Assembly: GCF_013181195.1 (NCBI RefSeq)
Contig: NZ_SMZP01000004.1
Location: 434,001-498,000 of the forward strand
Reading direction: 5' to 3'
From: Caulobacter sp. RHG1
GTDB lineage: Bacteria > Pseudomonadota > Alphaproteobacteria > Caulobacterales > Caulobacteraceae
DNA: 64,000 nt
The notes below the pieces were generated by a model. It was not told the origin of the DNA. It saw nothing but the letters and a program-made list of their open reading frames with translations, and did not search any database. The position numbers and the translations under genes were made by a program. Positions 26,356 through 34,233 of this stretch are shown piece by piece (position 1 is the first letter of the stretch; each line of letters starts with the position of its first letter).

Positions 26356-26988
26356 TTAGTCCCGGGCGAACTTCGCGAACATGCCCAGGTGCTCGAACAC
26401 CGCGCGCAGGAAGGCTTCCTCTCCGCCCAGCTGGGTCTTCAAGGCTGCGAACTGCTTGAAGCCGATCATCTCGGCCAGGCCGTGGCCGGCGCACCAGGCG
26501 GCGATGGTCGCCAGTTCCAGGTCGATCTCGGCCACGCCGTTGTCGGCGTGCTCGGCCAGGGTGTCGCGCACCTGGCAGTAGGCGCCGCCTTCCTTCATCT
26601 GGTCGGGCAGGGCGTCCTTGTCGCGCGAGCGGTCGTACATCACGCGGTAGAGAGCCGGGTTGTCGCGCGCGAAACAGACATAGGCCACGCCCAGATCGGA
26701 CATCCGGCCATGGTCGCCATCGGCGGACGCCCGGGCCTTGGCCAGAGCCTCGTCCAGTTCGTGCCAGCCTTCGTGGGCGACGGCCTCCAACAGCTCGGCC
26801 TTGTCCTTGAAGTGGTGATAGGGCGCGGCGGGGCTGACCCCGGCCTCGCGCGCGACGGCCCGCAGGGACAGGGCGGCGGGGCCGTCCGTCTCCAGGATCT
26901 TGCGCGCGGCGTCGACCAGCGCGCGGCTCAGGTCGCCGTGGTGATAGGGGCGGGATTCGGCCCGGGATTCGGAGGGGGCGGTGCTCAT
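26356..26988 (-). CDS. TetR-family regulator with WHG-type C-terminal domain, 210 aa
   Basis: Residues about 20-75 are a TetR helix-turn-helix (LSLRAVAREAGVSPAAPYHHF). The C-terminal domain contains IAAWCAGHGLAEMI, the W-x-x-x-H-G pattern of the TetR_C_33/WHG group. The gene is divergent from a 36-residue membrane-peptide gene, and a long palindrome lies between them, so it probably represses that promoter and its own. Inducer unknown. Confidence 0.9.
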   Translation of the reverse strand: MSTAPSESRAESRPYHHGDLSRALVDAARKILETDGPAALSLRAVAREAGVSPAAPYHHFKDKAELLEAVAHEGWHELDEALAKARASADGDHGRMSDLGVAYVCFARDNPALYRVMYDRSRDKDALPDQMKEGGAYCQVRDTLAEHADNGVAEIDLELATIAAWCAGHGLAEMIGFKQFAALKTQLGGEEAFLRAVFEHLGMFAKFARD

Positions 26989-27030
26989 CGGACCTCACTG
27001 TAACCGCAGCTTTTGAAAATTCTATCCAAA

Positions 27031-27055
27031 CGCTGTCAAGATTATCTTGACGGCG
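27031..27055. promoter_or_regulatory. 25-bp palindromic operator overlapping a TTGACGG -35 element
   Basis: CGCTGTCAAGAT-T-ATCTTGACGGCG is a palindrome over 25 bp: 11 of 12 pairs match around one central base. The right arm contains TTGACGG (27047-27053), an exact Caulobacter-type -35. A possible -10 GATATCTA follows at 27067-27074 after 13 bp. The left arm offers TTGACA on the other strand toward tetR. Probable TetR operator blocking both divergent promoters. Confidence 0.75.
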
Positions 27056-27153
27056 TTCAGATTGGTGATATCTAAGCATTGTCCAGATTGGTTTGGTTCC
27101 CCGCCAGCCGAGGCCCATGGGGGCGGACACCAACAAAGGAGAGGGGATACGTC

Positions 27154-27264
27154 ATGAACCGCACGCTCAACGCCTTCGAAAGCGCCTTCGACCGCATGGC
27201 CGGCGTCTATTTCATCGTCATGGCCCTGGCTGTCGCCGGCGGCATTATCGGCGTGGTGATCTAG
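27154..27264 (+). CDS. Small single-span membrane protein, 36 aa
   Basis: A strong ribosome site (AAGGAGAGGGG) precedes ATG 27154. The peptide has a polar N-terminus (MNRTLNAFESAFDRMAG) followed by one hydrophobic helix of about 19 residues ending in IIGVVI. It is the only gene between the TetR-type operator and the next gene, so the repressor appears dedicated to it. No family recognised; possibly a regulatory or stress-induced membrane peptide. Confidence 0.7.
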   Translation: MNRTLNAFESAFDRMAGVYFIVMALAVAGGIIGVVI

Positions 27265-27432
27265 GACTGCCCTGCTCGCGACGCGCGGGTCGGCTCCTGT
27301 TCGCGGAGCGCCCGCCGCCGCTTGAACCTTGTCGCTAGGGGAGCTAACCACCTTGGCGACGCGTTAGGCTTCGACGCCAATTCCTCCGTGTGCGTCGCAG
27401 GCCGTTTCCATGATCAAAGACATCTTCCGCCC

Positions 27433-27915
27433 ATGAGCGTCGCCTTCACCAAAGAGGGCGACAGCGAGGCTTTCGCGGCCGATCTGCCCGACCGCCCGAT
27501 CTCGACCCATCCCAATCTCGTCACGCCAGAAGGTCTGGCCCAGATCGAGGCCCAGCTGGCTTCGGCGCGCGCGGCCTATAGCGCCGCCCAGACTGCCGGC
27601 GGGGCCGCCGATGGCGACCGCACGGCGATGGCCCGCGCCACCCGCGACCTGCGATATTGGTCGGCCCGCCGCGCCACAGCCCAATTGATGGAGCGCGACC
27701 CGGACAAGACCGCTGTGCAGTTCGGCGACCGGGTGACTTTCGAGCGCGAGGACGGCCGGGTGCAGACCTTCCGCATCGTCGGCGAGGACGAGGCCGATCC
27801 GACACAGGGCTCGGTGTCCTATGTCGCGCCGATCGCCCGCGCCCTGCTGGGCAAGCTCATCGGCGACACCTCACCCGCGCCGGGCGGTGAGGTCGAGATC
27901 ACCGCGATCGCCTAG
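27433..27915 (+). CDS. GreA/GreB-family transcription elongation factor, 160 aa
   Basis: The N-terminal half is a coiled-coil region (LVTPEGLAQIEAQLASARAAY), and the C-terminal half is the FKBP-like Gre domain: VQFGDRVTFER, IVGEDEADPTQGSVSYVAPIARALLGKLIGD written across two motifs, and GGEVEITAI. Binds the RNA polymerase secondary channel. It is shorter and more divergent than housekeeping GreA, so it is likely a paralog. The region 27265-27432 in front of it shows no gene. Confidence 0.88.
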   Translation: MSVAFTKEGDSEAFAADLPDRPISTHPNLVTPEGLAQIEAQLASARAAYSAAQTAGGAADGDRTAMARATRDLRYWSARRATAQLMERDPDKTAVQFGDRVTFEREDGRVQTFRIVGEDEADPTQGSVSYVAPIARALLGKLIGDTSPAPGGEVEITAIA

Positions 27916-27968
27916 CGTCAGCAAGTTTCGGATTGTCATCGGCCGCGTGGCGAGCTCCCTTGCGGCCG

Positions 27969-28610
27969 ATGTTCGTTCCGCCGACTGCAGAAGCCCTTCT
28001 CGACGCCCGCAAGCAGCTGGCCGCCGCCGATCCGGCCTTGGCGGCGCTCGAGGCCGTCACGCCGCCTTTCGAATGGCGCGTCGGGCTGGGCGGCTTTCCC
28101 GGCCTGCTGAAGATGGTTGTGCAGCAGCAGGTGTCGCTGGCCTCGGCCGCGGCCATCTGGACGCGGGTCGAGGCGGGGTTGCCGGAGATGACGCCCGCCG
28201 TCGTCATGCATCATGACCAAGCCTATCTGCTGTCGCTGGGTCTCTCGCGGCCCAAGGCGCGCTATGCGCACGCCGTTGCTCATGCCCACCTGACCGGGAC
28301 CTGCGACTTCGACGCCCTGCCGGGACTGCCCGACGAGGAAGCCGTCGCGGCCCTGACCGCCATCACCGGCATCGGCCGCTGGACTGCCGAGGTCTATCTG
28401 ATGTTCACCCAAGGCCGGCTGGACATGTTCCCCGGCGGCGATGTGGCGCTGCAGGAAGCCATGCGCTGGGCCGACCGTAGCGACGTCCGACCGACCGAAA
28501 AGCAGGCCTATGCCCGGGCCGAGCTGTGGCGGCCGTATCGGGGCGTGGCCGCGCACCTGCTGTGGGCCTGCTACGGGGCGGTGAAGCGCCGGGAAATCGC
28601 GCCTTTCTGA
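27969..28610 (+). CDS. alkA: DNA-3-methyladenine glycosylase II (AlkA-type), 213 aa
   Basis: Base-excision repair glycosylase of the HhH-GPD superfamily. The helix-hairpin-helix LTAITGIGRWTAEVYLMF and the catalytic aspartate in FPGGDVALQEA are present, as is the QQQVSLASA helix near the N-terminus. It lacks the N-terminal TBP-like domain of E. coli AlkA, as do many short relatives. ATG 27969 chosen; a TTG at 27933 is in frame. Confidence 0.9.
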   Translation: MFVPPTAEALLDARKQLAAADPALAALEAVTPPFEWRVGLGGFPGLLKMVVQQQVSLASAAAIWTRVEAGLPEMTPAVVMHHDQAYLLSLGLSRPKARYAHAVAHAHLTGTCDFDALPGLPDEEAVAALTAITGIGRWTAEVYLMFTQGRLDMFPGGDVALQEAMRWADRSDVRPTEKQAYARAELWRPYRGVAAHLLWACYGAVKRREIAPF

Positions 28611-28776
28611 AGCTTGTCTTGGTTCTGTCGCCGAGTGGGTCCATCCTTTCTCTGCGTTCGGGAATGAATGGCGATTCCCTGAATAGCGTAGGAAGGAGGC
28701 CCGTCTTCAGTCCTGTCGCGTACCCCCTCAGCCGAGGTCGTGAACCTGTTCACGCACACCTCGAAGGGAGGATCTG

Positions 28777-29337
28777 ATGCAGGTCCTCACGCGCCCGCCG
28801 TCGGGCATGCCGGCCCTCGTGCTCAACGCCGATTTCAGGCCGCTCAGTTATTATCCGCTGTCCCTCTGGTCTTGGCAGGAGGCGGTCAAGGCGGTGTTCC
28901 TGGATCGGGTCGACGTGGTGTCGACCTATGATCAGGTGATCCATTCGCCGTCGTTCGAGATGCGGCTGCCCAGCGTGGTGTCGCTCAAGCAGTACGTGCC
29001 CCAGGACCGTCCGCCGGCCTTTACCCGCTTCAACCTGTTCCTGCGCGACGGCTTCAGCTGCCAATACTGCGGAGACCTGGAGGACCTGACGTTCGATCAC
29101 GTCATTCCGCGCTCCAAGGGCGGCCGCACGACTTGGGAAAACATCGTCACCGCCTGCGCGCCCTGTAACCTCGCCAAGGGCGGCCGCACCCCGCGCGAAG
29201 CCGGGATGCACCTGTTCAACACAGCTCGGCGCCCGTCAAAGTACGAGCTGCAGGAACGCGGCCGCCGCTTCCCGCCGGGCCGCCTGCACGTCAGCTGGCT
29301 GGACTATCTGTACTGGGATATCGAGCTGGAGGCCTAG
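28777..29337 (+). CDS. HNH endonuclease domain protein, 186 aa
   Basis: Conserved proteobacterial HNH protein. The HNH core has zinc cysteines CQYC, the DHVIPRSKGG motif, then ENIVTACAPCN. The N-terminal part ALVLNADFRPLSYYPLSLWSW is typical of this chromosomal family, which is not linked to an intron or mobile element here. Its biological role is not established. A GAAGGGAGG site precedes the ATG. Confidence 0.9.
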   Translation: MQVLTRPPSGMPALVLNADFRPLSYYPLSLWSWQEAVKAVFLDRVDVVSTYDQVIHSPSFEMRLPSVVSLKQYVPQDRPPAFTRFNLFLRDGFSCQYCGDLEDLTFDHVIPRSKGGRTTWENIVTACAPCNLAKGGRTPREAGMHLFNTARRPSKYELQERGRRFPPGRLHVSWLDYLYWDIELEA

Positions 29338-29355
29338 AGCCGCTCCGGACATAAC

Positions 29356-29392
29356 CGGCCCGGGCCGCTTTGAGGAGCGTCAGCCCGGGCCG
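29356..29392. terminator. GC-rich hairpin after HNH gene
   Basis: A 10-bp perfect inverted repeat CGGCCCGGGC (29356-29365) / GCCCGGGCCG (29383-29392) lies 18 bp past the HNH stop codon. It lacks a T-run, so it is at best a weak or Rho-assisted terminator. Confidence 0.35.
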
Positions 29393-29571
29393 TGTCGCTC
29401 GAGGCGGAAGGGGATCGGCCGCCGCAAGCTGAACCTTAAATGCCCTGCCACGGCCAAGGTTCCGGGCGACTCAAAGATTGTTTCAGGCGGGATAAGCATC
29501 TGATGGAGCATGCAACCCGAACCTAGACCGGCGGGTTTTTACGTCCGAGGCAAAAGCCACGGGAGGTTCAT

Positions 29572-29850
29572 ATGCCCCGCCACCATAACGAAGAAGACAA
29601 GCGTCACTTCACCCACGGCACCGCCGCCTCGACAGCCGACATGGCTGACGGCGACATCCGTCCGGAAGACAAGCATTTCGACGCTCCGCACAGCCGCGAG
29701 GCGCGCCGGCCCTTGGCCGAGAACGAAAAGCACGACCAGTTGGCCGTAAAGACCGAAAAGTCTGAGAACCGCCAGGAGGCCCTGTTGGACGAAGGGCTCG
29801 AGGAAAGCTTCCCGGGCAGCGACCCGGTCAGCGTCAAGCGTATTACCTGA
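29572..29850 (+). CDS. Small hydrophilic protein with LDEGLEESFPGSDPVS tail motif, 92 aa
   Basis: A highly charged, probably disordered protein. Only the C-terminal motif LLDEGLEESFPGSDPVS is recognisable; near-identical tails end many small proteobacterial proteins of unknown function. GGGAGG lies 6-11 bp before the ATG. It overlaps the convergent VanZ-like gene by 8 bp. Confidence 0.75.
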   Translation: MPRHHNEEDKRHFTHGTAASTADMADGDIRPEDKHFDAPHSREARRPLAENEKHDQLAVKTEKSENRQEALLDEGLEESFPGSDPVSVKRIT

Positions 29851-30352
29851 CGGGAAAGCGACGGGCGGCGCGCTCTGCGAAACGGGGCGCGACCGCCTGA
29901 ACCGTTGCCGGTTCGAAGGCGACGGCGGGGCGGCGACGGCCGCGACGACGATCCGTCGCCTCGATCTGCGCGAAGGTCATGTCGCCTTGCTCGCGCGCCA
30001 TCTTGCGCACCGTCTCGATCACGCTCACGCCATAGACGATGCCGACGCCGACCGCGTCGGCGAGCCAGTCCATGAGGCTGGGCGTTCGGCCGGCGGACAT
30101 CAATTGCGCGATCTCCACCGCCGCGCCCAGCACCAGGATCGCGAGGGTCAGGTCATTGCGGCGCAAGCGCGGGAAGGCCAGGAACGAGATCGCCAGCAGG
30201 CCGCCGAACGCCACGGCATGGGCGGGCTTGTCGCCCAAACCGATGACGTGCTCGATCCCTTGAAACGGTCCCAAAGCCAGGGTCGCCACGGTCAGGGAGC
30301 CGACCAGCAACGCAATGCGTGCGGCGGTGACGACGTGGACAGGCTTGAACAT
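29843..30352 (-). CDS. VanZ-like membrane protein, 169 aa
   Basis: Four hydrophobic segments in the first about 115 residues include DKPAHAVAFGGLLAISF and the SLMDWLADAVGVGIVYG helix, both typical of the VanZ-like fold. The last about 50 residues are a basic, arginine-rich cytoplasmic tail. The family name comes from a teicoplanin-resistance accessory gene; nothing here indicates antibiotic resistance. Confidence 0.8.
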   Translation of the reverse strand: MFKPVHVVTAARIALLVGSLTVATLALGPFQGIEHVIGLGDKPAHAVAFGGLLAISFLAFPRLRRNDLTLAILVLGAAVEIAQLMSAGRTPSLMDWLADAVGVGIVYGVSVIETVRKMAREQGDMTFAQIEATDRRRGRRRPAVAFEPATVQAVAPRFAERAARRFPVR

Positions 30353-30431
30353 GGGACGCGACCTCCAGAGGACCTCGAAGTCCTTAAAGCGAAGGTCGCG
30401 CCATTGCGTGAACGGACAGGGTTAGCGCGCG

Positions 30432-32234
30432 CTAACCCTTCTTTTCGGCCTTTTCCGCTTCCGCCTTCTTCTTGGCCTCGGCGGCCGCCTTGTCGGCGTC
30501 GTCCTTGGCCTTCTTCCAGGCCTGGAACGCCTCGACATAGGGCTGGCGGCGCAGGACTTTCGAGGCCGGGTCGACGATCACCGGCACGGTGTCGCCAACG
30601 GCCACGCGACCGGTCCCGTCGGCCATCGGCAGGGTGACGACCTTGTCGCCGACCTTGACGTCCACGGGCATCGGGAACGGCTTGTCCTTGGGGGTCTTCC
30701 AGCGCAGCGTCAGATCGCCGCCTTCGCGGGCCTCGATCAACTCCGGCGCGGCGGCTTCGTACAGATAGACGTCGAAGAACCAGCTGTAGTCCTTGCCGGT
30801 CACGTCATTGACGATCTTCACGTACTGCTTGGTGCTCAGGTACAGCGGCTTGAAGTTGCCGGGCTTGGGATCCGGCGTGCCGTAGACGGCGATGCGGGTG
30901 ATCTTGAAGAATGCTTCGTCGCCGATCAGCGTGCGCAGGGTGTGCAGCACGTTCGAGGCCTTGGCGTAGATGTCGTTCCCGGGGCCGCGATCGGCGTTGT
31001 AGACCTCGTCCTCCTTCAGCGCGCGACCCGACACGATCGGGAACTTGTTGCGGATGCCTTGGCGCTGGCTGTTCAGCCGAGCCATGTATTCCATGTCGCC
31101 GTGCATCCACTGCGACTGCAGCGGTTGCATGTAGCTGCCGTAGCCCTCGTGCAGCCACATGTCGTCGTTGTCGAGATTGCTCAGCTGGTTGCCGAACCAC
31201 TCGTGGGCGAACTCGTGCTGCAGCAGCCAGTCGAAGCCGAAGCCGTCCTGGCCGTAGTTGTTGCCGTAGGCGTTGATGGTCTGGTGCTCCATGCCCAGGT
31301 GCGGGGTCTCGACCACGCCCATCTTCTCGTCGCGGAACGGGTAGGGGCCGATCATCTCCTCGTAGAAGTCGACCATCGGCGCGAACTGGGCGAACAGGCC
31401 CTTGGCCTTTTCCTCGCGGCCCTTGAGGTGCCAGTAGTTCATCGGGAAGCTGTCGCCGAAACGGCTCTTGTAGGTCCCCGAGATCTCCACATACGGGCCC
31501 ACGGTCAGCGAGATGGCGTAGGTGTTGGGGTTCTTGGTCTGCCAGTTGTAGGTGCGCCAGCCGTCCTTCTCGGTCATGCCCTTGAAGACGCCGTTGGCGG
31601 GCGCCACCAGCGGGGCCGGGACAGTAATGTGCAGGTCGACCAGCTTGGGCTCGCCGGTCGGATAGTCGATGCAGGGCCAGAAGAGGTCGCAGCCGTCGCC
31701 CTGGACGGCGGTGGCGATCCAAGGTTCGCCGGTCTCGGTCTTGCTCCAGACGAAGCCGCCGTCCCAGGGCGCGCGCTTGGCCTCGTGCGGGACGCCGTCA
31801 TAGGTCACGCCCAGCTTGACCTGGCGGCCCTTGGCCACGGTCTTGGGCAGGGTGATGGTCATGCGGCCTTCGGGATTGCTCCAGGCCGACGGCTTCAGCG
31901 CCTTGCCGTCGATGGTCAGCTTGCGGATCGCGAACACGCGGTCGAAGTCGACCACCAGCGTGCGCAGCGGCGCCTTGGCCAGGAAGGTCAGGGTGGCTTC
32001 GCCCTCGATCGCCTTCTTGTCGGGGATGACCTTCAGCTTCAGGTCGGCGTGTTCGAAGCCCAGGGCCTGCTGCTCGGCGGGCATGGCGCCGCCGGTTTCG
32101 AGGCTGAGCTCGCTGGTCTTCAGCGGCTCGGCGGCGGTGGCGGACGGCGCGGCGGACTGGGCGTTCGCCTGGGCGGCTGACAGGGCCAGGATCGACGCCG
32201 CGCAGGCGGCGATAGTGCGGGTACGGAAGGACAA
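30432..32234 (-). CDS. Exported M1-family metallopeptidase, 600 aa
   Basis: Zinc aminopeptidase-like enzyme of the gluzincin clan. A signal peptide (about 1-25) is followed by the M1 beta-sandwich, then the zinc site HEFAHEW (340-346) with the third ligand Glu363 in WLHEGYG. The usual GAMEN motif reads GMEHQ. The C-terminal tail is Lys/Ala/Glu-rich and low in complexity. It starts at TTG 32234 with GGGGAG in front. Likely degrades peptides in the periplasm. Confidence 0.92.
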   Translation of the reverse strand: MSFRTRTIAACAASILALSAAQANAQSAAPSATAAEPLKTSELSLETGGAMPAEQQALGFEHADLKLKVIPDKKAIEGEATLTFLAKAPLRTLVVDFDRVFAIRKLTIDGKALKPSAWSNPEGRMTITLPKTVAKGRQVKLGVTYDGVPHEAKRAPWDGGFVWSKTETGEPWIATAVQGDGCDLFWPCIDYPTGEPKLVDLHITVPAPLVAPANGVFKGMTEKDGWRTYNWQTKNPNTYAISLTVGPYVEISGTYKSRFGDSFPMNYWHLKGREEKAKGLFAQFAPMVDFYEEMIGPYPFRDEKMGVVETPHLGMEHQTINAYGNNYGQDGFGFDWLLQHEFAHEWFGNQLSNLDNDDMWLHEGYGSYMQPLQSQWMHGDMEYMARLNSQRQGIRNKFPIVSGRALKEDEVYNADRGPGNDIYAKASNVLHTLRTLIGDEAFFKITRIAVYGTPDPKPGNFKPLYLSTKQYVKIVNDVTGKDYSWFFDVYLYEAAAPELIEAREGGDLTLRWKTPKDKPFPMPVDVKVGDKVVTLPMADGTGRVAVGDTVPVIVDPASKVLRRQPYVEAFQAWKKAKDDADKAAAEAKKKAEAEKAEKKG

Positions 32235-32311
32235 GTGAGCGACTCCCCAACGCCGTGGCGTGTTTGGGAAGCATGCGTAGGCCCGCGAAACGCGGGCGCC
32301 AAGGCTTGGCT

Positions 32312-32872
32312 TCAGATCTTCTCGCTGATCTTGATCGCGGTCCGGCAGCCGGCCTGGATCACCGCCGTCAGCAGCGGATAGGCGGGCGCCTCATGCGCGC
32401 CTTCCTCGACGGCCAGGTCGCGATGCGAGAGTTCGTCGTCGCGGAACTGGGTCAGTTCGGCGGCCAGGACCGGGTCGCGATCCTTCAACTCGTCGATCTG
32501 TCCGGCATAGTGCTTCTCGATGACGTTCTCGACCGCCTCGGTGCAGGCATGAGCGGCCTTGTCGCCCAGCAGGGCGGTGCCAGCCCCCAGGGCGAAGGCG
32601 GCCGCGCGCCACAGCGGCGACATCAGGGTGGGGCGGACCTTGTGTTCGGTCAGCAGGGCGTTGAAGCGATCCAGGTGGACCTGTTCGTGGCCCTCCATTT
32701 CCGTCAGCTGGTCGGCGATGCGCTGGCGGTCGGGACTGGCGCGCATGACGGCCGCTTGGCCGCGATAGATATGCACGGCGGCCAGCTCGCCAGCCTGGTC
32801 GACGCGCAGGATCTCGGCAAGACGGTCGCGCAGGGCGCCCTGGCCAGGGCGGGGCGGGATGGGCTTGCTCAT
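32312..32872 (-). CDS. coq7: Demethoxyubiquinone hydroxylase COQ7, 186 aa
   Basis: Di-iron monooxygenase of ubiquinone synthesis. Ligands of the ferritin-like four-helix bundle are visible: Glu29 in AGELAAVHIY, E-x-x-H in GHEQVHLDRF, a central Glu in CTEAVENVI, and E-x-x-H in DDELSHRD. The family is the usual aerobic enzyme in alphaproteobacteria. Its start overlaps the dsbB stop by 4 bp. Confidence 0.93.
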   Translation of the reverse strand: MSKPIPPRPGQGALRDRLAEILRVDQAGELAAVHIYRGQAAVMRASPDRQRIADQLTEMEGHEQVHLDRFNALLTEHKVRPTLMSPLWRAAAFALGAGTALLGDKAAHACTEAVENVIEKHYAGQIDELKDRDPVLAAELTQFRDDELSHRDLAVEEGAHEAPAYPLLTAVIQAGCRTAIKISEKI

Positions 32873-33417
32873 GCCGCGGGCGCCTTGCGCAGGGCCGATA
32901 GCGCCGACCAGACGGCCAGCTTCAGCGAGATCAGCACGTTCCAGCCGGCCATCGACAGGCCCAGAAACACCCAGGCGGCCTTGTCACAGGCGGGGGGCTG
33001 GATCTTGGCCGTGCCCTTTAGCAGGGCCTCCAGATTGGCCGCGCTGGCCGAGCCGCCGCCCGAGCAGGTCGAGGGACCTGGCCACCACTTCCATTCGGCG
33101 CCGGCGTGATAGAGCGCCATGCCTGCGCCATAGAGGAAGATCGCGCCGAGCAGCAGTTGAGCGGGCAGGCGCAGGCGCGTCCACAGCGGCGTGCGCTGCA
33201 GGACCGTCAGGGCCAGGGCCAGGGTCCCGGCGACCCAATAGACTTCACGCTGCTTCAGGCAGAGGTGGCAGGGCGCGAGGCCGCCGAACTTCTCGAAGGC
33301 ATGGGCGGCCGCCAGCATGGCGGCGCTGGTCAGGAAGGCTATCAGCGGCCAGTGGCGGGTGACCAGATCATAGACCCGGCCAATAAAGGCGCCGGCCTTC
33401 GGCTCTTGGTTCGTCAT
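32869..33417 (-). CDS. dsbB: Disulfide bond formation protein DsbB, 182 aa
   Basis: Four-helix inner-membrane quinone reductase that re-oxidises DsbA. The first redox pair is CHLC in GLAPCHLCLKQRE; the second pair is provided by Cys in GPSTCSGG and Cys in PPACDKAAW within the second periplasmic loop. Sits between yqaA and coq7 with 4-bp overlaps at both ends. Coupling to ubiquinone synthesis makes functional sense because DsbB passes electrons to ubiquinone. Confidence 0.92.
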   Translation of the reverse strand: MTNQEPKAGAFIGRVYDLVTRHWPLIAFLTSAAMLAAAHAFEKFGGLAPCHLCLKQREVYWVAGTLALALTVLQRTPLWTRLRLPAQLLLGAIFLYGAGMALYHAGAEWKWWPGPSTCSGGGSASAANLEALLKGTAKIQPPACDKAAWVFLGLSMAGWNVLISLKLAVWSALSALRKAPAA

Positions 33418-34019
33418 ACCGCGCAGGCTCCGCCGCTGCTCCCGCCCAGGAAATGGCTAGCCGTCAGACCAATGACAATGAGGGCGATAAAAAGACCGGC
33501 GAACAGGGCCAGGCGGCGTTCGACGATCGGCAGCAGGGTCGGGCCGAATTTCTTGATGATGTAGGCGACCAGGAAGAACCGAGCGCCGCGGGTGATCACC
33601 GAGGCGATGATGAACATCGGGAAGGCGAAGGCCGCCAGGCCCGAGGCGATGGTCACCAGCTTGTAGGGGATGGGCGTCAGGCCCTTGGCCAGGATCACCC
33701 AGACGCCGTACTTGCCGTACCAGCACTGGAATTCCGAGAGGCCGCCGGCATGGCCGGTCGCGGCCATCATCCACATGCCAAAGTCCTGCAGGAAGAAGCC
33801 GATGGCGTAGCCCAGGGCCCCGCCCAGCACCGAGGCCAGCGTGCAGATGAAGGCGTAGCGCCAGGCCTTTTCCGGCTTGGCCAGGCACATCGGGGCCAGC
33901 ATCACGTCCGGCGGCACCGGGAAGAACGAACTCTCCGCAAAGGAGACCGCGAACAGGCTCTTCTCGGCATGTCGGGAAGCGGCCAGGCCCATGACCCAGT
34001 CGTAGAGGCGGCGCAGCAT
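33414..34019 (-). CDS. yqaA: DedA-family membrane protein, YqaA-like, 201 aa
   Basis: An integral membrane protein with the DedA-superfamily features FAESSFFPVPPDVML and GYAIGFFLQDFG and the basic re-entrant segment KGLTPIPYKLVTIASG. Relatives influence envelope lipid scrambling and proton-motive-force balance. First gene of the yqaA-dsbB-coq7 operon. Confidence 0.88.
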   Translation of the reverse strand: MLRRLYDWVMGLAASRHAEKSLFAVSFAESSFFPVPPDVMLAPMCLAKPEKAWRYAFICTLASVLGGALGYAIGFFLQDFGMWMMAATGHAGGLSEFQCWYGKYGVWVILAKGLTPIPYKLVTIASGLAAFAFPMFIIASVITRGARFFLVAYIIKKFGPTLLPIVERRLALFAGLFIALIVIGLTASHFLGGSSGGACAV

Positions 34020-34068
34020 GCGGACTCCGGTGTGGTGACGCCTGTAGCTAAAGCGGGATGGCTGAAAG

Positions 34069-34082
34069 TGTAAGCGCTTTCG
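34069..34082. promoter_or_regulatory. LacI-type CG-centred half-palindrome upstream of yqaA
   Basis: TGTAAGCGCTTTCG contains the perfect palindrome AAGCGCTT (34072-34079) with flanks like LacI-family operators. It lies about 50 bp upstream of the yqaA start and after the receptor terminator. It could be chance; no cognate gene is nearby. Confidence 0.25.
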
Positions 34083-34104
34083 GCGGCTATCACGCTTTCA
34101 ACAC

Positions 34105-34142
34105 ACAAAAACGACCCTGCTCGCCTTTGGCGGGCAGGGTCG
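34105..34142 (-). terminator. Rho-independent terminator of the iron/haem receptor gene
   Basis: CGACCCTGC (34112-34120) and GCAGGGTCG (34134-34142) form a perfect 9-bp stem extended by an inner CGCC/GGCG. On the reverse strand it is followed by TTTTTGTG. It lies about 90 bp past the receptor stop codon. Confidence 0.8.
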
Positions 34143-34233
34143 CTTGATTGTGCGTGGGATATCGGCGCGTGCGGCTTCCCGTCCGCACGCGCCGGCCCCG
34201 AGGCCTCCCTTTGGAGGTGAGAGGCCCTGAGCT

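Noticed and set aside
28777..29337. Homing endonuclease or restriction enzyme
   Set aside because: The HNH protein belongs to a common chromosomal family; there is no intron, intein or methyltransferase next to it.
29843..30352. Glycopeptide-resistance gene
   Set aside because: VanZ-like membrane proteins are widespread; no vanHAX-type neighbours occur.
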